Below are positions 1 to 7,041 of a DNA stretch of 16,978 nt, piece by piece. The stretch comes from HTCC5015 sp051747425 (GTDB taxonomy: Bacteria; Pseudomonadota; Gammaproteobacteria; HTCC5015). The DNA lies in assembly GCA_051747425.1 (NCBI GenBank), contig JBNJGD010000029.1:1-16978 (forward strand), in the 5' to 3' direction. Each line of letters opens with the position of its first letter. Position 1 is the stretch's first letter. Below the pieces are notes generated by a model. The model had not been told where the DNA came from. It did no database searches and saw nothing but the letters and a program-made list of their open reading frames with translations. The position numbers and the translations under genes were made by a program.

Positions 1-36
1 GGTGTCTTGGCTGTTAATGCGCATCCAGTGAATCCT

Positions 37-70
37 CGTCGATAAAAGCTCATTAGTATTTTTATCAACG
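37..70. repeat. imperfect inverted repeat downstream of the SDR gene
   Basis: Two 11-base arms (37-47 and 60-70) are reverse complements except for one position, enclosing a 12-base spacer. Read as minus-strand RNA the odd position becomes a G-U pair, so the stem can close fully. It lies about 60 bases beyond the stop of the minus-strand operon, but no T-run follows it on that strand. It could be a weak transcript-end structure or chance. Confidence 0.3.
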
Positions 71-108
71 AATTACTGAACACATACAGCAATGACAGGC
101 GTGACCAG

Positions 109-132
109 GTCGGCCCGGGGTCGGGCCTCCTA
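109..132 (-). repeat. REP-like palindrome, copy 1
   Basis: Read on the minus strand the element starts with TAGGAG. It forms a perfect 6-base stem (GGCCCG with CGGGCC) around an ACCC loop and ends CGAC. The same plan recurs at 15561-15584 and 16617-16640. The TAG at its head is the stop codon of the SDR gene, so the element sits exactly at the gene's 3' end and may also stabilise or end the transcript. It resembles Pseudomonas-type REP sequences by head motif and hairpin; this family assignment is inference. Confidence 0.7.
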
Positions 133-1080
133 GGCTGAATTCAGGGCGCGGTGAACGGCATCTCGGGTTGTCACGGGCGGCGACCAACCCAGTAGATGCC
201 GGGCTTTGCCATCGTAGAGCTCAAAGTCTCCCCACAACTTTTCAACCATGGCGCCGCGCCCTAAAAGCCCGGCCGCAGTTTGTATCAAAAGGCGCGGGAA
301 ATAGAAGAGTCGGGGTTTTTGGCCCAACGCTTCGGCAATGATCTTGGACAGCACTGTGGTCGACACCCCAGGTCCCTCTGTGACCACAAAGGTATTGTGC
401 CCCGCCGAGGAGTGGTCGATACAAAGCGTGAGAAAGGTCAACAGGTTGTCGATGGCAATGAAAGAGCGTCGATTGTCGATGCCGGCAAAGGGGAGGGGAA
501 GGCCCGTTTTTACCAGCCTGGCGAGACTGGCAAAGTTGCCTGGAGCACCGGGCCCATACACCATGGGCGGGCGCACGATAACGAGTTCAGTAGCGGTGCC
601 GTCCAACAAAGCGTGAAGCTGTCGTTCCGCGTCGTACTTGCTCAATGCATAGTGCCCAACCGGCGCGGTACCACTGACTTCGGTCAGAGCCCTTTCATCG
701 GCACTCTCACCGTATACGCTGACCGAGCTCAAATAGACAAACCGTCGCCCCCCTGCCGCCAGGAAAGCCTTGGCCAAGGCCAGTGCTCCGGCACAATTCG
801 CCTGATAGTAAGCCTCGAGATCGTCGGCGGCCTTGCCCGACAAGTGTGCTCGGCCGGCAGCGTAAACCACACAGTCGATATCGGTGCCAAGCAGGTTTAT
901 CCAAGCCGACTCACTGGAGAAGTCGTTAACAGCAAGCGGAGATTCGAGTGAAGTATTAGAAGAGACAGGCTGCCCGTTGCGAGAGACGCTGACAACAGCC
1001 CTGTCCTGACCGGTGAGGTGTTGTACGAGGTGGCGGCCAATATAGCCGCTGGATCCGGCAATAAGAACCTTGCTGGTCAC
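130..1080 (-). CDS. WbpV-like NAD-dependent SDR sugar-nucleotide epimerase/dehydratase
   Basis: This is an extended short-chain dehydrogenase of 316 residues. Its Rossmann glycine motif GSSGYIG lies at residues 9-15, a serine pair at 118-119, and the catalytic YxxxK at Tyr144/Lys148. The C-terminal pattern RPPMVYGPG, then IDNRRS and LLGWSPP, matches the WbpV-type branch, whose known members reduce the 4-keto sugar nucleotide to UDP-N-acetylquinovosamine. Substrate here is inferred. I chose the GTG at 1080: GGAG lies 7 bases upstream, the start is 4 bases after the tagD stop, and the Rossmann fold begins at once. A longer reading from 1140 would overlap tagD and adds a Cys/Trp-rich stretch unlike the family. 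It is last in the minus-strand operon, which opens with a WbpL-type transferase, the usual partner of WbpV. Its TAG stop lies inside a REP-like element. Confidence 0.88.
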   Translation of the reverse strand: MTSKVLIAGSSGYIGRHLVQHLTGQDRAVVSVSRNGQPVSSNTSLESPLAVNDFSSESAWINLLGTDIDCVVYAAGRAHLSGKAADDLEAYYQANCAGALALAKAFLAAGGRRFVYLSSVSVYGESADERALTEVSGTAPVGHYALSKYDAERQLHALLDGTATELVIVRPPMVYGPGAPGNFASLARLVKTGLPLPFAGIDNRRSFIAIDNLLTFLTLCIDHSSAGHNTFVVTEGPGVSTTVLSKIIAEALGQKPRLFYFPRLLIQTAAGLLGRGAMVEKLWGDFELYDGKARHLLGWSPPVTTRDAVHRALNSA

Positions 1081-1084
1081 AGCA

Positions 1085-1546
1085 CTACTCCAGATCGCGA
1101 CGCAACATTTCCAGCACCTGGAATGCCTTGCGCAGATCATTCTGGGAAATGGAAAGAAAGCGCTTCAGTGAGCGTTTGAGCTCGGTGGTCGAGATGTCCT
1201 TGGTGCGCTCCAGGTAAACCACTTCACAGTGCTCCTTGAGGAAATCAAATTTGCCCGCCCAGTCGTTGCCTATGGCAAACACATCCACGCTGTATTGCTG
1301 AATATCATTGAGCTTTTGTTCCCAGCTGGTTTCAGGAATTACCCAGTCCACGCAGTCAATCGCAGCGACAATGGCAGCGCGCTGGTCATAGGGAATCAAG
1401 GTTTGTTTGTCCTTGAGGTTATTAAACTCATCGGTCGAGACCGCCACAATCAAGCGATCGCCCATCTCACTCAGACGGCGCAACAAATTGAGATGGCCGA
1501 TGTGAAACATGTCAAAAGTACCATAGGTGATGACGGTCTTGCTCAT
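1085..1546 (-). CDS. tagD: glycerol-3-phosphate cytidylyltransferase (TagD-like)
   Basis: This cytosolic nucleotidyltransferase is predicted to make CDP-glycerol from CTP and glycerol 3-phosphate. The signature GTFDMFHIGH at residues 9-18 contains the HxGH motif, and RTKDISTT at 114-121 is the second family motif. At 153 residues it is longer than the roughly 130-residue Gram-positive TagD enzymes; the extra part is a charged, probably helical tail from about residue 125. The ATG at 1546 overlaps the stop of the upstream membrane-protein gene in an ATGA, which points to translational coupling. It is the only visible CDP-glycerol source for the glycerophosphotransferase-like proteins in this window. 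A related cytidylyltransferase for another alcohol phosphate is possible, but the motifs fit the glycerol type best. Confidence 0.9.
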   Translation of the reverse strand: MSKTVITYGTFDMFHIGHLNLLRRLSEMGDRLIVAVSTDEFNNLKDKQTLIPYDQRAAIVAAIDCVDWVIPETSWEQKLNDIQQYSVDVFAIGNDWAGKFDFLKEHCEVVYLERTKDISTTELKRSLKRFLSISQNDLRKAFQVLEMLRRDLE

Positions 1547-2319
1547 GGCTTAATGCCTTTTGGAAGGAGGTTGATGATATAAAAAGAATCAATGGTAAAG
1601 CGATTGAGGGCCTGGAATAACAGGCGGCAAAGTAAAAGAGCAAATATCGAAAGATAAACGCCCAGGCCGTGATAAACCATAAAGAATGCAATGAGGGCAA
1701 AAGATAAAAGAAAATTGAGGGATGAAAAATATTCAACAAACTGACGACGATGTAGCTTGAGGAATGTGAGGCGATCTGTGTTCGCCTTTGGTCTTACATA
1801 TCTAAAAAATAAAATAAAATTAGCATATAAAAGGCAAAAAATAGACAAACCAATCAGGGGTTGAATAAAAAAGATAAACGAAAGGCAGAGAAAGCCCAGA
1901 AAAAAATCGGAGAGAACTTTGGCGGTTCGACCATGTATCTGGAATTTGTGTTTTCTTTTAACGCGATGACCTAATACATCCAAGCCTTTGTTAACAATAG
2001 TATGCTCATGATAATCGATTAGGCGCCTGTGAAAAACACCTAGTAAGATGAAGCTAAAATAAAAAAATGGAACAAGAGAAGAAAGGATGATCAGTAAATG
2101 TGAAAGCTCAATGTGCCCTTTCATGGGCGCAAAATACGATGGTAGCTCAGTTGAGGATGCAAGAATGAAGACCTTGATGGGCAAGAAGAACGCTATAACC
2201 TGAGCGAGACGGGAGCCTGAAAGGGACAGTGACCCCAATAAAAAAGGCCACAAAGAAATCGAACAAAAGCCTTTTATACAATAGAATAAAAGCAAAAGAG
2301 AATAGTTGATATCACGCAT
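1543..2319 (-). CDS. unrecognised polytopic membrane protein
   Basis: I do not recognise a family for this 258-residue protein. Hydrophobic stretches near residues 7-31, 38-55, 73-96, 137-173 (probably two spans), 198-216 and 219-237 predict six or seven membrane segments. A basic, hydrophilic loop lies at about 97-135 (HRR, HRVKRKHK), likely on the cytoplasmic side. The coding sequence is clearly more AT-rich than its neighbours, suggesting a separate acquisition. Its ATG overlaps the end of the LicD-like gene by 8 bases and its TGA overlaps the tagD start, so it is co-translated with CDP-glycerol genes. Possible roles are transport or membrane anchoring of the glycan machinery, but nothing in the sequence proves this. 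It is short for a Wzx flippase or Wzy polymerase, which usually have 10-14 spans. Confidence 0.75.
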   Translation of the reverse strand: MRDINYSLLLLFYCIKGFCSISLWPFLLGSLSLSGSRLAQVIAFFLPIKVFILASSTELPSYFAPMKGHIELSHLLIILSSLVPFFYFSFILLGVFHRRLIDYHEHTIVNKGLDVLGHRVKRKHKFQIHGRTAKVLSDFFLGFLCLSFIFFIQPLIGLSIFCLLYANFILFFRYVRPKANTDRLTFLKLHRRQFVEYFSSLNFLLSFALIAFFMVYHGLGVYLSIFALLLCRLLFQALNRFTIDSFYIINLLPKGIKP

Positions 2320-3556
2320 AATGATTTACTTTATTGGGGCTAAAGCGGCGATAAATGCAATATTGATAACTGTCCGCCTTAGAAATAATAACACCTTCCT
2401 GAACTAGGGCTGCGCTGAGCTTTTTGGCCTGCTGAGGGGCGTTCAGTGAAAAGAAGGCCAAGCGCTTCAAAAAGAGAGCCACCGAGAGGAAGTTGCGCGA
2501 CACCACCAGGTTGGGTGTGCCGGTAGTGCAATCAAATTCTTTCACCGGTGTTTTCCAGTCACCGTAATTCTCGGTTAAATATTGATCCGGATTGTCCGGA
2601 CGATTGACGGCCACGCCCTCAAGAGTGTCCCGTGTCAGCCCGAAAGGCGTATTCTCCCAGCAGTGAATTTCCGATCCGTGCCAGCACACGCCGCCTTCTG
2701 TGTAGTGGATAAACACATCCAGGTTCAGACCATTTTCATGAATAAGCTTGACCAGGGCGGGTTGGCGTACCAGTGTCAGGCCGCCCTCTGCCCGGCGCAC
2801 CTCCACATGGCTGTCCACCTTCTTCACCACAAAAGTGGGCTGCTGTCGTTGCAGCTGCTCCAGCATGGCATCGATGTCGATGTCTTCGGCGTTGATGCCC
2901 ACATCGATGTCGTAGTCGTGGCCGAGAAAGCCCCCTTCCCGCCACAGGCCCAAAAAGGTGCCGGAAACCACATACCAGGGCCACTCATCCAGGGGCAGGG
3001 CCTCGGCGAAATCTGACAGAGCAAGGCGGGCATCCTCCAGTGAAAAGTCCGGCGTGCGCTCTACCTTGGCGGAGGTTGATTGTACGGGGCCCCGGGGCAA
3101 GCGAGACAGCAGGGTATCGGCGGTATCGTAGTAGTGCTCAATCAAATCCTCGACACTCCCGTTGACATGGTACTCGAGCTCGGCATGAATGTCGGCGGCC
3201 TGCAGATAGAGTTGATCAGAGAGCGCCACTGCCGGGTGTTGCTTGTTAGCCTGTCGCCGCAAAAAGGCCGCCATGGCGCGGCGCTCATCAGGGCCCGTGC
3301 CCATGGTGAAATCAAAGAAAGGGTCGTCAAACCAGTCCAGGGCCGGGGAAAAGTGCCGGGCGTACCAGCCGGCGCGGCGAAAGGACAGCCGGAAATCCCC
3401 GCGGGCAAATTCGTCAGCCAGGTGGCGTGCCAGCAGCGGTGAGCGCGTGATCGCCATGGCCCCCAGCCAGGCCGCCGCAGCGTAGCCCCGGCAGAGCAGG
3501 GGCGAATGGCTGCGATTGAGAAAGCGGATCAGTTTGTAGCTCTTGTGAAGTTCCAT
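2312..3556 (-). CDS. LicD/fukutin-family phosphotransferase-like protein
   Basis: The C-terminal half of this 414-residue protein carries the LicD/fukutin pattern. SGTFLGLWREGGF (198-210) is followed by HDYDIDVG (213-220) with the metal-binding acidic cluster, then NLDVF near 278-282 and NYGDWKTP at 330-337. Family members move a phospho-alcohol (phosphocholine, ribitol phosphate or glycerol phosphate) from a CDP donor onto a glycan. With tagD downstream, glycerol phosphate is the likeliest donor group; that is inference. Residues 1 to about 160 match nothing I recognise, and no signal peptide is seen. Its ATG shares one base with the TGA of the upstream glycerophosphotransferase gene (TGATG), a coupling arrangement. 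Confidence 0.8.
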   Translation of the reverse strand: MELHKSYKLIRFLNRSHSPLLCRGYAAAAWLGAMAITRSPLLARHLADEFARGDFRLSFRRAGWYARHFSPALDWFDDPFFDFTMGTGPDERRAMAAFLRRQANKQHPAVALSDQLYLQAADIHAELEYHVNGSVEDLIEHYYDTADTLLSRLPRGPVQSTSAKVERTPDFSLEDARLALSDFAEALPLDEWPWYVVSGTFLGLWREGGFLGHDYDIDVGINAEDIDIDAMLEQLQRQQPTFVVKKVDSHVEVRRAEGGLTLVRQPALVKLIHENGLNLDVFIHYTEGGVCWHGSEIHCWENTPFGLTRDTLEGVAVNRPDNPDQYLTENYGDWKTPVKEFDCTTGTPNLVVSRNFLSVALFLKRLAFFSLNAPQQAKKLSAALVQEGVIISKADSYQYCIYRRFSPNKVNHYA

Positions 3557-5019
3557 CAGTCCTCGATGCTCTCACGAATCACGGATGCAAAGCGATTCAG
3601 GGAGGACTCGCCAAAGTCACCCAGAGAGTCCTTGCGCACCGCCTCGCGCTGCTCGGTCAATTCATCGTGCTGGGCAACCTTCTCCAACAGGGCGGCGGCC
3701 TTGGCGCCGTCGCGTAACAGATATGTGGCGCGGGAAGTGGGCAACTCCTGCTCCAGATCCAGGGAGGCTACCAGCTTGTTCACGCACAGCGCCATGGGCT
3801 TACGCGTCACCAGATAGTCGTTGAGTACGCTGGAAACATCCGCAAACATAGCGTCGGAGCGGTTCATGCATTGCTCGATGGGCACCATGCTGTCGATCAG
3901 TTCACAGGCAGGGTCCTGGCGAACAAAATCCGACATCTCGGCCAAGGCCTGCTTGTGGGCCGCCGAGCGGCGGCCAGTAAAGGGGTGGGGCTTGAACAGC
4001 ACCTTGTAGCGGCCGATCTCGGCCAGGGAGCGCAGCAGGGACAGGCCCATGTCGCCCACTGAGCTGTAATTGACACTGTTAACAAAACCCTCCCAAGTAG
4101 GTGCGTAGAGTACGGTCTGAATATCGCCTACCGACTGGCGCTGTTCCAGTTGCAGCTCAGCCTGAGGACGCCCCACATGAACAATCTGACCCTCGCGGAC
4201 AGGAAGGCCGAAAGCCAGTAGCCTCCGCTCGGCCATGGGGCCGCCCACCAGCAGCTTATCGTAAGCCATAAGTAGCTTGCTCTGGTTCACCGCCTTATCG
4301 CTCTCGCCGTGGTTGATGAAAAAGTGGTTAAGCTTGTAAAAGCGTAGGGACTGGCCATTTTGTACCCAGTTTCCAGGGTAAAGGACCGTTTTAACGCCAT
4401 GGTTGTAAACGGTCTCCAGGTGCATAAGGTTGCGGATATAAAAAATGGGTAGCGTCGTTGAAATGATTCCGGGGAATAAGGATCGGTCACGAATTATTAT
4501 CGCAATGGGTAAGCCCAGCTGCTCCAGAACTGGCAGCCATTGGTTTATCTGATAAGCCGTATTTCGGTCGCCATTTATGTGGACAATTACAGATGGGCTT
4601 ACGCGCTGGAAAGCAGCAATATTGCTGGCAACTAGAGAGGTTCTGTTAAAAAGGCGTACAAATAAAGCCAGAAAATAACGGCCATAAAAGAGCGCAACAC
4701 AAGTAGCCAGTGCCCATGGTAACCAGGTTGCCAGGAAATATAAAAAAGGTGTAAAGGAAAGTAGAATCGCAGGCAAATAGAAGGTTTGATCGCCAGGAAC
4801 AATGGCCTTGGAAGACAGCTCTTCAATGCCAATCAGCAGATTGTACACATTGGAGAATGATAAAAAAGAGAGCTGGAGAGTGGCAGAAAAAAGCATATAC
4901 AGTGCCAGGCTCCAGTGACTTGAACCATTTATAAAAGCCACCAAAAACCCGGCCAGCAATAGTAGGAAAACGGGAAGAATGCCTCGGTCGGTCAGAAATC
5001 TAAACAGTTCGAAAATCAT
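3556..5019 (-). CDS. membrane-anchored CDP-glycerol glycerophosphotransferase-like protein (TagB/TagF family)
   Basis: This 487-residue protein has about four hydrophobic segments in residues 13-122, followed by a GT-B-like catalytic part. Visible family motifs are NHGES (236-240), YAPTWEG (305-311), KPHP (343-346) and DAMFADVSSVLNDYL (389-403), the last corresponding to the TagF DxxxTDYSS region. Known relatives transfer glycerol phosphate from CDP-glycerol to lipid-linked saccharides or growing teichoic acid at the cytoplasmic membrane. Lying directly after the polyprenyl-linked initiating transferase, it could act as a primase like TagB, adding the first glycerol phosphate; this role is inferred. 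The gene starts 12 bases after the stop of the upstream gene. Confidence 0.85.
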   Translation of the reverse strand: MIFELFRFLTDRGILPVFLLLLAGFLVAFINGSSHWSLALYMLFSATLQLSFLSFSNVYNLLIGIEELSSKAIVPGDQTFYLPAILLSFTPFLYFLATWLPWALATCVALFYGRYFLALFVRLFNRTSLVASNIAAFQRVSPSVIVHINGDRNTAYQINQWLPVLEQLGLPIAIIIRDRSLFPGIISTTLPIFYIRNLMHLETVYNHGVKTVLYPGNWVQNGQSLRFYKLNHFFINHGESDKAVNQSKLLMAYDKLLVGGPMAERRLLAFGLPVREGQIVHVGRPQAELQLEQRQSVGDIQTVLYAPTWEGFVNSVNYSSVGDMGLSLLRSLAEIGRYKVLFKPHPFTGRRSAAHKQALAEMSDFVRQDPACELIDSMVPIEQCMNRSDAMFADVSSVLNDYLVTRKPMALCVNKLVASLDLEQELPTSRATYLLRDGAKAAALLEKVAQHDELTEQREAVRKDSLGDFGESSLNRFASVIRESIED

Positions 5020-5031
5020 TGTATTTGGTGC

Positions 5032-6069
5032 CTAATTCTTCTCGATTCTGCCACAGCCCTGCCAAAAGAAGACTAGGCTGCTGAGTGCAAACAAAACTGC
5101 AAACACCACCGGACCGGAGTGGGGAAGTCGGTTGGCCAGTACGGAAGCCGGAAAGAGTACGCCCGCGATTACACCACCGTAAATGAGGGTCACCGGACGG
5201 TGAGAGCCCAGGCGATCAGACAGTTTCTGGTAGGTGTGCAGGCGGTGGGGCTCCAGTATCTTTTGGCCGGTAAAAAAACGAACCAGTAAGGTGGTGGTGG
5301 CATCGGCGATAAACAGTGTCAGCAGGATGATCCAGCTCCACATGCTCACCTTGGTCTCGCCGGCGGATAGCAGCATGAAAAAACCAATCACAAAGCCCAA
5401 ATAACCGCTGCCGCCGTCGCCCATAAAGATTTTGGCCGGAGGCCAGTTGAACACGGTAAAACCCAGCACGGCCGCCACCATAAAGGCATTGATCCAGGCC
5501 CAGTTGGGAAAGCCGAAGTACCAAAAGTTAAAGGCCATGCCGGCAAAAAGCATGAGCGCCTGAATGGCGGCCAGGCCGTCGATACCGTCCATAAAATTGT
5601 AGAGGTTGATCAACCAGACCCAGGCCAGCACCATTAGTGGCCACAAAATCACCGCCGAGGAGCTGTCAACATACAGGCCAAAGAGGGATAGAGTAGGTAG
5701 ATTGGGGATGGCTGCAAGGCCGGCCAGGGCGACCACAAAATGAGTGATTAACCGGGCTTTGGAGGAGAGATGGTGAATGTCGTCAAAGACGCCAATGGCG
5801 GCAATGGTCAAGCCGAGGATGACAAAAGCCGCCATGGGAATGTCCGGTACCCAGTCCAGCAGGGAAAACACCACCGCCAGGGCCAGGGATGTCATTGCGA
5901 TGGCCACGCCACCACCGTGGGGCGTAGGCACCGTGTGGGAGCAACGCTCGCTGGGCTCCACCAGGGCCTTGCGCCGGATGGCAAAAACGCGCACGCCACC
6001 GGTCAGAGCGGTGGACACAGCGGCCACGGCCAGAAGGGCCAGCAGTAAGTAATACGGCGGGTTTTGCAT
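5032..6069 (-). CDS. MraY/WecA-family undecaprenyl-phosphate sugar-1-phosphate transferase (WbpL-like)
   Basis: This integral membrane enzyme of 345 residues has about ten hydrophobic spans and all the family's cytoplasmic motifs. They are PTPHGGG (48-54), the acidic pair at Asp96-Asp97, NFMDGIDG (158-165), FMGDGGSGYLGF (215-226) with Asp218, and HRLHTYQKL (275-283). The family moves a HexNAc-1-phosphate from UDP-sugar to undecaprenyl phosphate, starting O-antigen, enterobacterial common antigen or teichoic linkage units. Pairing with a WbpV-like SDR suggests a QuiNAc- or FucNAc-type first sugar rather than plain GlcNAc; that is inference. It opens the minus-strand operon. A GGAAG ribosome-binding site lies just upstream of the ATG, and a candidate extended -10 lies about 30 bases upstream. 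Confidence 0.9.
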   Translation of the reverse strand: MQNPPYYLLLALLAVAAVSTALTGGVRVFAIRRKALVEPSERCSHTVPTPHGGGVAIAMTSLALAVVFSLLDWVPDIPMAAFVILGLTIAAIGVFDDIHHLSSKARLITHFVVALAGLAAIPNLPTLSLFGLYVDSSSAVILWPLMVLAWVWLINLYNFMDGIDGLAAIQALMLFAGMAFNFWYFGFPNWAWINAFMVAAVLGFTVFNWPPAKIFMGDGGSGYLGFVIGFFMLLSAGETKVSMWSWIILLTLFIADATTTLLVRFFTGQKILEPHRLHTYQKLSDRLGSHRPVTLIYGGVIAGVLFPASVLANRLPHSGPVVFAVLFALSSLVFFWQGCGRIEKN

Positions 6070-6354
6070 TCAGGACTTCCGAGGAAACAGCCGTAAATCA
6101 TAACACGAACACCCCCTAATCTTCACTTGAGTTGCCTGTTTGTGACCTGGCTCTCAAAATGCAGTAGATAACAGAAGATGGGAGCGCTTTTGAGGGCAAT
6201 AGGCTGCCATACAATGCGCGAAACAGGTAGAATCATGAAAAATACAGGAACCATTCACAGAAAGCATTAAACATAGAAAGACAATAGCTAATTGCTATAT
6301 GTTGCACTGTGTTGTCCTTAGGGGTGTTTTCGGAGTAGTTAACAAGGTAAGTAA
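6070..6354. promoter_or_regulatory. divergent intergenic promoter region between the two glycan operons
   Basis: These 285 bases separate two divergent operons and must hold promoters for both. For the plus strand I see only weak candidates: TTGCCT and CAAAAT with 17-base spacing at 6132-6160, and an isolated TACAAT at 6210-6215 lacking a good -35. Either would leave a long leader before neuA. The neuA ribosome-binding site AAGG lies 7 bases before its ATG. I looked for a JUMPStart/ops element (GGCGGTAGC core) on both strands and found none. The stretch just upstream of neuA is AT-rich. Confidence 0.5.
6097..6105 (-). promoter_or_regulatory. candidate extended -10 for the minus-strand glycan operon
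   Basis: On the minus strand the sequence reads TGTTATGAT: a TG one base before TATGAT, which matches the sigma-70 -10 consensus at five of six positions. The -35 region at the usual distance is poor (about three of six), as is often tolerated with an extended -10. A start about 7 bases further on would give a leader of around 20 bases containing the GGAAG ribosome-binding site of the WbpL-like gene. Confidence 0.4.
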
Positions 6355-7041
6355 ATGACAAGCTTTGCACTAGTGCCAGCCAGGGGTGGCTCAAAGGGGG
6401 TAATCAAAAAGAACATCCGGGATTTGGCCGGCAAGCCCTTGATTGCTTACTCCATCGAACAGGCCTTGCAAGCAGAACAAGTCGACAAGGTCGTTGTCAG
6501 TTCAGATAGCGATGAAATATTGGACATATCCAGTTCATATGGAGCGGAAATTCTGGAAAGGCCGGCTGAGTTGGCCGAGGATGAAAGCTCCATTGATGGA
6601 GTTATTAGCCATTTTATCCAGTCAAAGCGCTTGTGCCCGGGTGATGAAATAGTATTGCTACAGCCCACTTCGCCACTCAGAAAAGCAGCCGACATTGATG
6701 CGTGTCTTAGTTTACTTCGTTCTTCTGGTGATGTCCGCTGCGTCATAAGTGTGTATGAGCCGGGAACCTCCATTATCAAGGGGTACTACGAAAGAGGTGA
6801 TGGAAGCATCTCAGGAATATATAGTGAGGCCGCGCCAAACGAAAGAAGGCAGGACTTGCCGAGGGCCTACATGCCAAATGGAGCCATTTATGGGTTTAGC
6901 GTCGCTGAATTTCAAAAGGAAGCGAGGATTCCGAAAAAGGGCGTGTACCCATATGTCATGCCTGAGGCGCAGTCGATAGATATCGATACTGATAGAGATC
7001 TTAAGGTTGCAGAACAATCATTGAGCAGAGGTGAAAAGTGA
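6355..7041 (+). CDS. neuA: CMP-sialic acid synthetase (acylneuraminate cytidylyltransferase)
   Basis: This 228-residue cytosolic enzyme activates sialic acid with CTP to CMP-sialic acid, the donor for sialyltransferases. Family motifs are PARGGSKGV (8-16) followed by KKNIR (18-22) for CTP binding, LLQPTSPLR (101-109), NGAIYG (175-180) and SIDIDTDRD (207-215), whose aspartates bind the catalytic metal. Length is typical of single-domain bacterial enzymes. It starts the plus-strand operon with an AAGG ribosome-binding site 7 bases before the ATG, and its TGA overlaps the neuB start. Related CMP-legionaminate or CMP-pseudaminate synthetases share these motifs, but the accompanying neuB and neuC favour N-acetylneuraminic acid. 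Confidence 0.93.
   Translation: MTSFALVPARGGSKGVIKKNIRDLAGKPLIAYSIEQALQAEQVDKVVVSSDSDEILDISSSYGAEILERPAELAEDESSIDGVISHFIQSKRLCPGDEIVLLQPTSPLRKAADIDACLSLLRSSGDVRCVISVYEPGTSIIKGYYERGDGSISGIYSEAAPNERRQDLPRAYMPNGAIYGFSVAEFQKEARIPKKGVYPYVMPEAQSIDIDTDRDLKVAEQSLSRGEK

Noticed and set aside
1081..1140. Longer start for the WbpV-like gene at an ATG at 1140
   Set aside because: The extra 20 residues lie out of frame over the tagD 3' end and are Cys/Trp-rich, unlike the family. The GTG at 1080 has a well-spaced GGAG and begins directly at the Rossmann fold.
6235..6270. An 11-codon open frame in the neuA leader as a possible leader peptide
   Set aside because: It has only a weak AGG upstream, no run of regulatory codons and no following attenuator-like hairpins. 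Such a short frame is expected by chance.
6070..6354. JUMPStart/ops antitermination element in front of the glycan operons
   Set aside because: No GGCGGTAGC-like core was found on either strand.
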